A stretch of 64,000 nt of DNA from Ruminococcus sp. (GTDB lineage: Bacteria; Bacillota; Clostridia; Oscillospirales; Ruminococcaceae), in the NCBI GenBank assembly GCA_016290875.1, contig JAEEVL010000001.1, positions 124,001 through 188,000 on the forward strand. Reading direction: 5' to 3'. The translations under genes and the position numbers were made by a program. A model generated the notes under the pieces. That model was not told the origin of the DNA and ran no database searches. It was given only the letters and a program-made list of their open reading frames with translations. Each line of letters begins with the position of its first letter. Within the stretch, counting starts at the first letter, position 1. Below, one piece after another: positions 36,146-41,940 of this stretch.

Positions 36146-36335
36146 CCTCTTTCCCCCTCTCCATCTCTTCTTCTTCGGTTATTTCCTTCTCAAAGTCTTT
36201 TTTAGACTCTAACGTAAATTTCTTTTCTGATTCTTTCCATTTTTTGACATCGCACATAAAGCGGATTGTACCGCAGATTAGCGATATAATCAAGGATATA
36301 AGATATATTTCTAACGTCATTATTATTATTGCCAT
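36102..36335 (-). CDS. small membrane protein with acidic tail (77 aa)
   Basis: Starting at 36335, where GAGGT precedes the ATG, it has an N-terminal hydrophobic helix (about residues 1-25) and a long charged tail rich in Glu and Lys. An upstream in-frame ATG (36374) lies before the ribosome binding site and is less likely. Its 3' end overlaps the 63-aa gene. Function unknown; an assembly accessory is plausible. Confidence 0.55.
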   Translation of the reverse strand: MAIIIMTLEIYLISLIISLICGTIRFMCDVKKWKESEKKFTLESKKDFEKEITEEEEMERGKEDDRSESECDTPIIF

Positions 36336-36351
36336 GTTCTTACCTCTTTTC

Positions 36352-36507
36352 TTATGAATTGAATAGGTCAACAAAGAAATCGATTACAAGACCTAAAATA
36401 AAGGTTGCCAACATAAACTCCCACACGCTAAAGCTAAACGGAGCAAATGTTAGGCGAGTTTGAAGGAGATTATAAGCGAAATGCGCTACATATGATAAAT
36501 TATCCAT
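36352..36507 (-). CDS. small membrane protein of the prophage (51 aa)
   Basis: A 51-codon gene with AGGGGGT before ATG 36507, filling the gap between the 82-aa and 77-aa genes. The product (MDNLSYVAHFAYNLLQTRLT...) ends in a hydrophobic helix (about residues 28-50). Its size and position fit a minor coat protein. Confidence 0.55.
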   Translation of the reverse strand: MDNLSYVAHFAYNLLQTRLTFAPFSFSVWEFMLATFILGLVIDFFVDLFNS

Positions 36508-36510
36508 ATT

Positions 36511-36759
36511 TTACCCCCTTATTATATGTATAGCTTGCTTTACAACAAATATAAAGAAGCACAGACCTGCTATATAATACAGGGATTGCAAAGTAAACGG
36601 CTGAGATAAAAAGTTTTCTGAAAAGTATTTGAACATCTTTGTACCAATAGATAATATAGTATTCTTACCGTCAATAAATATGAGATTATAGAGGAAATCA
36701 AGAACTGCACCGAGAGCAGAGCCTATAAAATCTATAACATCTTGCAAAATCTCAGACAT
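36511..36759 (-). CDS. hydrophobic prophage protein, pVI-like by position (82 aa)
   Basis: Two hydrophobic segments (about residues 8-30 and 58-80) flank a short polar part. It follows the pIII-like gene by one base, the place occupied by gene VI in M13-type phages, whose product caps the virion end together with pIII. Sequence alone does not establish homology. Confidence 0.55.
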   Translation of the reverse strand: MSEILQDVIDFIGSALGAVLDFLYNLIFIDGKNTILSIGTKMFKYFSENFLSQPFTLQSLYYIAGLCFFIFVVKQAIHIIRG

Positions 36760-36760
36760 A

Positions 36761-38221
36761 TTACACCTTCTTTATAATAAACAGTATAACCGAGAACCAT
36801 AACGCAATATTTATACACGTAAATATATCAAACGGAAACCACGAAAGGACAGTTGACATAAAGCCTAATGCAGAGGTAGAATGTGATATAACTGTATTAT
36901 ATTCTGTTCCTGATTGTGAGGGAAAGAAACTACTACCGAAGTTAGACCCTGAATTGCCCTTAACACTTTCATAGTGTATATTTCCGTCACCACCGTCATA
37001 CGCTAAATATGAACCGCTATATTCGTTAGCTTGACCATTTCCGGCGTAACCGTCATATGGTAATATACCCAAACTATCATCGTCAGGCTTATACTCTGAA
37101 TCTTCATACTGTAATATACGGAAATCAGACTCATATACGGTTTCAAGCGTACTGAAATCAATTTTACCATAGTTTCTATCAGAATCTATACCAATACTAC
37201 TAACATTTTCATAGGGGCAAGTAACACAGTCAACCTTAACTGTATACTCTACACCCTGCTTAAAATGTATCTGAGAAAATTTTATAGTATATCCGCTACC
37301 TGACCGAGCCGGTATATAATGCCATTCAGAGGGTTTCTGATATTTCATAGGTGTACCCATATCAATTTCCTGACTACCAAATAAAGGATCATTGCTTCCC
37401 CACTTCCAGTCGGGAATGACTTCTGAATATACCCATTCATTTTTGTATAAGACGAAAATAGGATCATCACCATAGTATACATCAGAATTTGTAGAGCCGT
37501 TTCTAACAGATGATGAACTATTTTTTTCGTAGATAGCAAGCCTATACTGTATAGCAGTATCACCGTCATTGTATATATCAACCTTGATATTACCTAACAT
37601 TGAATTTAGACCGCCATTATTCAAACGCCTGTCAACATCTCCAACTAAAGACGGAGTAAAAACAACTCGCACAGAACTATATTTATCTTCTAATTCACCT
37701 ATCTTATAATCAAAACTAACAAATTCAGACGAAGAATAGGTTGTATTGCCCCATACGATTTCAGATAAATCAGTCTTTATTTTAATAGAATAAGAACTTG
37801 AAGTCCATAAATTATTAGAACCAGCTCCCCATTGATCAGAAATTGTCCTATCTCTATCGCTATCATAATGCCATTCTCCAGACTTATAACACATAGAAGA
37901 ACCAGTTATATTAACGACATAATAACCATTCTCTTCCGTGTAAGACACATCATCACTCAATTTATAATAGAAGGTAATTGCATTATGACGGTCACAACCC
38001 CAAGAAGATGAATATTGCATATGATCTAAATTAGCAAAAATATAATTTTCAGATGCTCCAAGTTTTTCAATACATTCAGATTTACTAAAATATAATGGAT
38101 CACCGCCGTTAACGTCTGATTGTTCAAAATCAGCATATGCAGAAATTTTACCGACTATTGATAATAAAAGTGATACACATAGTAAAACAGGTACTATGCT
38201 TTTAAATATATTCTTTTTCAT
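36761..38221 (-). CDS. secreted, C-terminally anchored protein (pIII-like adsorption candidate)
   Basis: The 486-residue product has a signal peptide (about residues 1-28, NIFKSIVPVLLCVSLLLSIV) and a single C-terminal membrane helix (about 460-484, FTCINIALWFSVILFIIKKV). The body is rich in Tyr, Ser, Gly and Asp, with Gly/Ser-rich linkers near the end. This is the layout of filamentous-phage pIII, which sits at the virion tip, binds the host receptor and anchors in the membrane during release. It lies between the coat gene and the pVI-like gene, as gene III does. Its ribosome binding site AAGGGAG is inside the 3' arm of the upstream hairpin. No domain homology is claimed. Confidence 0.65.
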   Translation of the reverse strand: MKKNIFKSIVPVLLCVSLLLSIVGKISAYADFEQSDVNGGDPLYFSKSECIEKLGASENYIFANLDHMQYSSSWGCDRHNAITFYYKLSDDVSYTEENGYYVVNITGSSMCYKSGEWHYDSDRDRTISDQWGAGSNNLWTSSSYSIKIKTDLSEIVWGNTTYSSSEFVSFDYKIGELEDKYSSVRVVFTPSLVGDVDRRLNNGGLNSMLGNIKVDIYNDGDTAIQYRLAIYEKNSSSSVRNGSTNSDVYYGDDPIFVLYKNEWVYSEVIPDWKWGSNDPLFGSQEIDMGTPMKYQKPSEWHYIPARSGSGYTIKFSQIHFKQGVEYTVKVDCVTCPYENVSSIGIDSDRNYGKIDFSTLETVYESDFRILQYEDSEYKPDDDSLGILPYDGYAGNGQANEYSGSYLAYDGGDGNIHYESVKGNSGSNFGSSFFPSQSGTEYNTVISHSTSALGFMSTVLSWFPFDIFTCINIALWFSVILFIIKKV

Positions 38222-38228
38222 AAAATTT

Positions 38229-38259
38229 AACGCTCCCTTACTTAATTTCAGGGAGCGTT
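38229..38259 (-). terminator. hairpin between coat and pIII-like genes
   Basis: AACGCTCCCT (38229-38238) pairs with AGGGAGCGTT (38250-38259), loop of 11; on the minus strand it is followed by AAATTTT and then the pIII-like ATG. M13-type phages have a terminator at the equivalent place. A smaller GGG-CTTCG-CCC hairpin lies just before it (38265-38275). Confidence 0.7.
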
Positions 38260-38287
38260 TCCGAGGGCTTCGCCCCCTGCCGTTTAT

Positions 38288-38455
38288 TTACTTTCTGCGA
38301 ATGACTCTACGGAACAGACCAACACCTGCACCAGCAAGGCTGAAACCGATGAAAACCATAGCGATAGGATTACCGGTTATCATTCCTGTAGCCGAAGTAA
38401 ACACAGCACTTACGTTTTCCATAGCCGATGTAACAAGATTTACACTGCCTTCCAT
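38288..38455 (-). CDS. candidate major coat protein (55 aa)
   Basis: A 55-residue gene with AAAGGAG before ATG 38455. The product has an amphipathic N-terminal half (MEGSVNLVTSAMENVSAVF), a central hydrophobic helix (about residues 30-48, AMVFIGFSLAGAGVGLF) and a strongly basic end (RRVIRRK). This three-part plan is that of filamentous phage major coat proteins, whose basic C-terminus faces the packaged ssDNA. No signal peptide is seen; several coat proteins insert without one. It is followed by a terminator hairpin, as gene VIII is. Confidence 0.72.
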   Translation of the reverse strand: MEGSVNLVTSAMENVSAVFTSATGMITGNPIAMVFIGFSLAGAGVGLFRRVIRRK

Positions 38456-38491
38456 CTGAATACTCCTTTCAAAAGATATTATAACAACCCT

Positions 38492-38812
38492 TTACACAGG
38501 TTTGTTAGCGTTTTTTTCCTTATCGTCAGGTATGACGGTAAGAGAAGTTACAGAACCATATCTATCAAAATAAATATAGCACTTTCTACCTACTAAATTA
38601 GCGAAGGTATTAAGCGTGTACGCCGGACGATTCGGGAAGATATTTGGAAGGTCAGACCATTTGACCTTGAATTTATCACCCAAAAGACCGATTGTGTGAT
38701 TTCTTGCAGTTCCAGTCGGTTCAGACGTAGCATAAATATATAAGTTGTGCCAGTCCTTACCTTTGAATTCTCCGGTTTTTTCGATAATACCAATAACTTC
38801 ATATACTTCCAT
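38492..38812 (-). CDS. possible ssDNA-binding protein (106 aa)
   Basis: The first gene of the leftward operon. The 106-residue product is strand-rich (VYEVIGIIEKTGEFKGKDWHNLYIYA, GRKCYIYFDRYGSVTSLTVI) with aromatic and basic residues, compatible with an OB-fold. In filamentous phages a small ssDNA-binding protein (gpV) is made in large amounts from a gene just before the coat gene. The assignment rests on position and composition only. It starts at 38812 behind AAAGGGG. Confidence 0.45.
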   Translation of the reverse strand: MEVYEVIGIIEKTGEFKGKDWHNLYIYATSEPTGTARNHTIGLLGDKFKVKWSDLPNIFPNRPAYTLNTFANLVGRKCYIYFDRYGSVTSLTVIPDDKEKNANKPV

Positions 38813-38892
38813 TGATACTACCCCTTTCTTATAAAATTTAATCGAACCACAACACCGAGATTATTACCACGATGTTGTTAAAGTTCATTTGT

Positions 38893-38975
38893 AACATACA
38901 TATGTATGTTGTAATCATAATATAACATACATTCAAACGTATGTCAATACATACAAATGAATTTTGTGATATAAT
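38893..38975. promoter_or_regulatory. divergent promoter-operator region of the prophage
   Basis: Minus promoter TTGACA (38942-38947), 17-base spacer, TATATT (38919-38924) drives the phage operon; on the plus strand TATAAT (38970-38975) precedes the repressor. A perfect 18-bp palindrome AACATACATATGTATGTT (38893-38910) and a second dyad AACATAC...GTATGT (38924-38944) share the half site ACATAC/GTATGT; the second dyad fills the minus promoter spacer. A further copy (ATACATAC, 38947-38954) lies towards the repressor. Confidence 0.75.
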
Positions 38976-38997
38976 ACAAAAAAGAAAGTGAGTTGAT

Positions 38998-39333
38998 ATG
39001 CAAATGTACCAAAGAATAAGAGATTTAAGAGAAGATGAACAACTATCACAGAAACAAATAGCAGAAAAGCTATTTGATACACAGCAACATTATCAATTGT
39101 ATGAGTCAGGAAAAAGAGAACCACCGTTTAGCTTTGCAATTCAACTATCAAAAATATATAATGTATCTTTAGACTACATAGCAGGACTAACAAACAGCAA
39201 AGGCGGAATGCATAAGAACACAGCTGAAGAACAAGACATTCTAAGTAAATACAACGCACTCTCAGATAAAAGCAAAGGACGCATTCTGCAACTACTGGAA
39301 ATGTTATACGAGGAAGAGAAACAAGGTGATTAA
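38998..39333 (+). CDS. XRE-family (Cro/CI-like) repressor
   Basis: The 111-residue protein has an N-terminal helix-turn-helix (IRDLREDEQLSQKQIAEKLFDTQQHYQLYESGKREP, about residues 6-45) and a short helical C-terminus (KSKGRILQLLEMLYEEEK) likely for dimerisation. It is divergent from the phage operon and probably binds the ACATAC dyads in the shared region, keeping the prophage quiet. There is no RecA-sensitive peptidase domain, so release must follow another route. Its stop is followed at once by the ATG of the DUF2726 gene. Confidence 0.85.
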   Translation: MQMYQRIRDLREDEQLSQKQIAEKLFDTQQHYQLYESGKREPPFSFAIQLSKIYNVSLDYIAGLTNSKGGMHKNTAEEQDILSKYNALSDKSKGRILQLLEMLYEEEKQGD

Positions 39334-39933
39334 ATGGAGTTTTATATTGCAATATTAGCAGTAATATTTATACCGATATTAATAGATATACTTCTAATTA
39401 TTGACAAGAAAAAAAGACGAAACAGGAATTACCAGTATATAAAGCAGTTAGAATATGAAGTTAAACAGCTGAAAAACCAACAATATCAGAATGCAAGATT
39501 AATTGAAGAACTCCAACAAAACAGAAACATTTATCACCGTGCGCAACTGTTGACTAAAAATGAGTATCTTTTTTATGAAAGGTTGCAGAAGATAATAGAC
39601 CCGAACGAATTACAGATACTTGCAAAAATAAGACTCGCTGACCTTGTAGAGGTAAACAGCACAATAAATAACTCTGAATGGCACACGGCTTTTAATAAGA
39701 TAAAATCAAAACACATTGATTTTGCTATCGCTAAGAATATGCGTGTTATTATCATCATAGAGCTTGACGATCAGAGCCACAACAGACCGGACAGAATTGA
39801 AAGAGACTCATTTGTGAATGATGTGCTTCAAAACAACGGTTATAAACTGGTGAGAACATACGGAGATATGTTACCAGTAGAAAAGGCACTAACGGAAATA
39901 GGATATAATTTAGAAACTATGAAGTTAAACTAA
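39334..39933 (+). CDS. membrane-anchored DUF2726 protein (restriction-endonuclease-like fold)
   Basis: The 199-residue protein has an N-terminal transmembrane helix (about 3-24), a coiled coil (about 30-66) and a C-terminal DUF2726-like domain. DUF2726 resembles PD-(D/E)xK nucleases; IDFAIAKNMRVIIIIELDDQSH carries the expected Asp and the E-x-D strand. It directly follows the repressor gene (no gap), so it would be expressed in the lysogenic state. That fits a fitness or exclusion role for the prophage, which is inference only. Confidence 0.7.
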   Translation: MEFYIAILAVIFIPILIDILLIIDKKKRRNRNYQYIKQLEYEVKQLKNQQYQNARLIEELQQNRNIYHRAQLLTKNEYLFYERLQKIIDPNELQILAKIRLADLVEVNSTINNSEWHTAFNKIKSKHIDFAIAKNMRVIIIIELDDQSHNRPDRIERDSFVNDVLQNNGYKLVRTYGDMLPVEKALTEIGYNLETMKLN

Positions 39934-39972
39934 GATTTTGTTACCGTTTTGTAATATTCGTAACGAAGTTCC

Positions 39973-40002
39973 AAAACGTAACAAAGTACTTTGTTACGTT
40001 TT
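39973..40002 (+). terminator. palindromic terminator after the DUF2726 gene
   Basis: A 30-base perfect palindrome with arms AAAACGTAACAAAG and CTTTGTTACGTTTT around TA, followed by TT. It also contains one GTAACAAAG motif in each direction. Confidence 0.6.
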
Positions 40003-40088
40003 TTAGGTAATTTGATGATGTTTTATGTTTGCTTTTTGCCTATTTTCCGTTTTTGAAATGGTAAAAAAGCCTTAAAACGTAACGTAAC

Positions 40089-40130
40089 GAAGTTCGGAAG
40101 GGTAATACTATACCTTCCGAACTTCTTTTT
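40089..40130 (+). terminator. strong hairpin with T run
   Basis: GAAGTTCGGAAGG (40089-40101) pairs with CCTTCCGAACTTC (40113-40125), followed by TTTTTT. It is a rho-independent terminator in form. Confidence 0.7.
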
Positions 40131-40549
40131 TATTTTCCTATTCCTACTCTTATTTTTTTGCCCTTTTTTGTACCGCAGGCGGTACAGCACCGATAAAAAG
40201 CTTCCCTTCGGGCGATCTTTTTATCTATTTTTTGAACTTCCCCTTCGGGGCGATTTCAAAAAATTGCAGAGGGCAAAAGACTACTTTTTTATATGCGGTG
40301 TCTCCGACGGATTGAAAGCCCTCGCTCAAATCTTGCGCTCGGCTCCGTGACTCCCTCGCTACATATCTAATGCTCGGTCGGGGCGCACAAAATCAAAGAT
40401 TTTGTGTGTGCCCGTGTTTTATATGCAAGGCAGGGCGAAGCGTATAATAAAAGCCATATGCACTTCTCTACGGCTTCGCTTCGGTTCATCACATATCATC
40501 GCTGTCCAACTTATATATCTCTCTCGGTGCAACAAGTATAACATCTGAC

Positions 40550-40627
40550 ATTTCAAATCGCAGTTAAAAAATAAAGCTACCCATTTAGGGTAGCTTCATT
40601 TTTTTATAGAGGAGTGCGATTTGAAAT
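40550..40627. repeat. nested inverted repeat
   Basis: Outer arms ATTTCAAATCGCA (40550-40562) and TGCGATTTGAAAT (40615-40627); inside, AAGCTACCC (40574-40582) pairs with GGGTAGCTT (40588-40596) and is followed by a T run, so the inner hairpin looks like a terminator. Confidence 0.75.
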
Positions 40628-40853
40628 TTTCACTTGTAAACCCTCAAAAAGCCTGCAACTATTTCTCACGCGCCACGCTCCTACTATATTTAGCTTTTTG
40701 ACAACTTTGTAAACTTTTCTGCGAAAACTTTACAAACTTGCAAGGGGTTGACAAGCGAAACCTCAGATGTTCTGTTGGGTTTGCCGAGTAAGTTCTCTTT
40801 ATAGAGATAGAGAGAGCGTAATATACAGCCATAGACGGCAGGAGGTAAACACT

Positions 40854-41261
40854 ATGAACGAAGTTTACGACTACGAAACACAGGTAATGGAAGATGTAAT
40901 GAACTACATCGAAGAAGAAGGCTTAAATGCCGAAGAAGTAACCTACAAATGGGAAAGAAATGACTTTGAAGAAATGCTCTATGAAAAGTTATGGGTTGAG
41001 GACTCTGTAACAGGAAACGCAAGCGGAAGTTATTTCTGCAGTACGTGGAAAGCAGAAAACGCACTTTGCCACAACTGGAATTTGCTTGCAGACGCAGTAG
41101 CAGAATTTGGAGATTATGAAATGAACCTCGGTTGGTTTCTCGAAGAAAAAGGACCTGAATGGGCAGACGTGACAATCAGGTGTTGGCTTTTAGGTCAAGC
41201 AATATCTGAAGCAATAGACACTATGGAATTAAAATTTAAAGGAGATGAAGAAAATGAATAA
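40854..41261 (+). CDS. acidic protein of the element's accessory module (135 aa)
   Basis: The 135-residue product is strongly acidic (MNEVYDYETQVMEDVMNYIEEEGLNAEEV) and unrecognised; similar-looking proteins occur in clostridial mobile elements as far as I recall. ATG 40854 follows AGGAGG; a longer frame from 40767 lies before the ribosome binding site. It overlaps the next gene by eight bases. Its charge could fit a DNA mimic such as an anti-restriction protein, but that is speculation. Confidence 0.55.
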   Translation: MNEVYDYETQVMEDVMNYIEEEGLNAEEVTYKWERNDFEEMLYEKLWVEDSVTGNASGSYFCSTWKAENALCHNWNLLADAVAEFGDYEMNLGWFLEEKGPEWADVTIRCWLLGQAISEAIDTMELKFKGDEENE

Positions 41262-41670
41262 GATTTTACTTGAAAAAAATGGAGAATATACTCTTTGGGT
41301 AAGAATTAAGGAGACCGGAACACCGGTCTCATGCGAGCCTTACGTTGTAGCTTGGAAATACGATGAAAAAGCGGACTGTTGGGCACAAGGTCACTACTTC
41401 TCATCGCTGAGAAATGCGACTGATTATTTCTACGGAAGAAGAAACGATATTATCGCTGATAAGTTACAATCAATGATACATCACATAGCTTACAACAATT
41501 GTGAATTTACTTGCAGTTGTTGTATAGACACATTAGAAATTAACACTTATATATACAGAATAGCAAAGGAATTAGAAGAACTTCAAAAGTTCTGCGAAGA
41601 GCATAAAGTCCCCTTTGAACCGCCTTACACCGTAGTATCAGATACACCGCTGACAAATGACAAAGCCTAA
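41254..41670 (+). CDS. hypothetical protein of the element's accessory module (138 aa)
   Basis: A 138-residue protein of unknown function with a Cys cluster (CEFTCSCC) near residue 85. I choose ATG 41254 because AAAGGAG (41237-41243) is too close to the alternative ATG at 41245. It is translationally coupled to the 135-aa gene and followed by a terminator, then attR. Confidence 0.5.
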   Translation: MNKILLEKNGEYTLWVRIKETGTPVSCEPYVVAWKYDEKADCWAQGHYFSSLRNATDYFYGRRNDIIADKLQSMIHHIAYNNCEFTCSCCIDTLEINTYIYRIAKELEELQKFCEEHKVPFEPPYTVVSDTPLTNDKA

Positions 41671-41684
41671 GGTATAATTAAAAG

Positions 41685-41712
41685 AGCCTGATAAGTTCCG
41701 GCTTATCAGGCT
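41685..41712 (+). terminator. terminator at the right end of the element
   Basis: AGCCTGATAAG (41685-41695) pairs with CTTATCAGGCT (41702-41712), loop TTCCGG, followed by a T run. Confidence 0.8.
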
Positions 41713-41744
41713 TTTTTTATGATCGTGCTAAACTGCGTAACAAG

Positions 41745-41780
41745 TGAAAGTTTGGTGCAACTTTATCAAATCTTTCATTA
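41745..41780. repeat. attR: 36-bp direct repeat
   Basis: Centre TGAAAG (41745-41750), arm TTTGGTGCAACTTT (41751-41764) and 16 further bases are identical to 33590-33625. The sequence left of the centre (ending GCGTAACAAG) matches the palindromic arm poorly, as expected for the incoming element's own arm. Confidence 0.9.
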
Positions 41781-41785
41781 TTGAT

Positions 41786-41814
41786 ATTATATCATAGAGT
41801 TATTGCAGTTTCAA
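41786..41814 (-). promoter_or_regulatory. chromosomal promoter displaced from the Nudix-recombinase operon
   Basis: Minus strand TTGAAA (41809-41814), 17-base spacer, TATAAT (41786-41791). It begins six bases beyond the repeat, the same offset as the element-borne promoter at attL, and reads into the element's right end. After excision it would face the Nudix gene. Confidence 0.7.
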
Positions 41815-41875
41815 GTAAAATGCTTATGTTGTTAGCTTATCTGCCTGTTTTTGACATTAAATTAGATTTGAAGAC

Positions 41876-41904
41876 TTGAAAAATCTTTCTGTATACGCTA
41901 TAAT
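41876..41904 (+). promoter_or_regulatory. promoter of DUF4317 gene
   Basis: TTGAAA (41876-41881), 17-base spacer, TATAAT (41899-41904). Confidence 0.75.
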
Positions 41905-41940
41905 AATTATATCATTATGTGAATTGAAAGGACAACAGAT

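Larger units (their letters stand above)
39934..40853. other. structured noncoding region: candidate origin/packaging region
   Basis: No credible gene in 920 bases. It holds GTAAC-centred repeats in both directions (39937-40092); two terminator-like hairpins (39973-40002, 40089-40130); GTACCGC/GCGGTAC (40170-40185); two short C(TTCG)G-type hairpins (near 40203 and 40245); a long imperfect stem around a CAAAATC/GATTTTG core (40381-40413); and a nested inverted repeat (40550-40627). Filamentous phages keep origins and the packaging signal in such a hairpin-rich region. No clear promoter with a good -10 was found for the gene at 40854, although TTGACA occurs at 40698 and 40748. Confidence 0.6.
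33590..41780. mobile_element. integrated filamentous-phage-like element (inovirus-type prophage)
   Basis: Bounded by 36-bp direct repeats (33590-33625 and 41745-41780), giving a unit of about 8.16 kb. Minus-strand genes in transcription order: 106-aa protein, 55-aa coat candidate, terminator hairpin, 486-aa secreted anchored protein, 82-, 51-, 77- and 63-aa membrane proteins, Zot/pI ATPase, HUH-SF3 Rep, 70-aa and 50-aa proteins. Plus-strand genes: XRE repressor, DUF2726 protein, structured noncoding region, two acidic small proteins. The order coat-terminator-adsorption-small membrane-ATPase parallels M13-type phages. No integrase, relaxase, transposase, capsid or tail genes are seen, and no secretin, as expected for a host with a single membrane. 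Confidence 0.85.

Noticed and set aside
39973..40002. Insertion-sequence end or CRISPR repeat
   Set aside because: The palindrome occurs once, with no transposase and no regular spacing; a terminator or Rep-site explanation is simpler.
40168..40350. 60-codon plus-strand frame in the noncoding region of the element
   Set aside because: It has no ribosome binding site and its codons are simply the hairpin sequences read through; the DNA structure explains it better than a protein.
40526..40533. Another copy of the attachment core (GGTGCAAC)
   Set aside because: Only eight bases match, which is expected by chance in a stretch this long.
33590..41780. Conjugative element, tailed prophage or mobilisable plasmid
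   Set aside because: No relaxase, type IV secretion, terminase, portal, capsid or tail genes; the gene set fits a filamentous phage.
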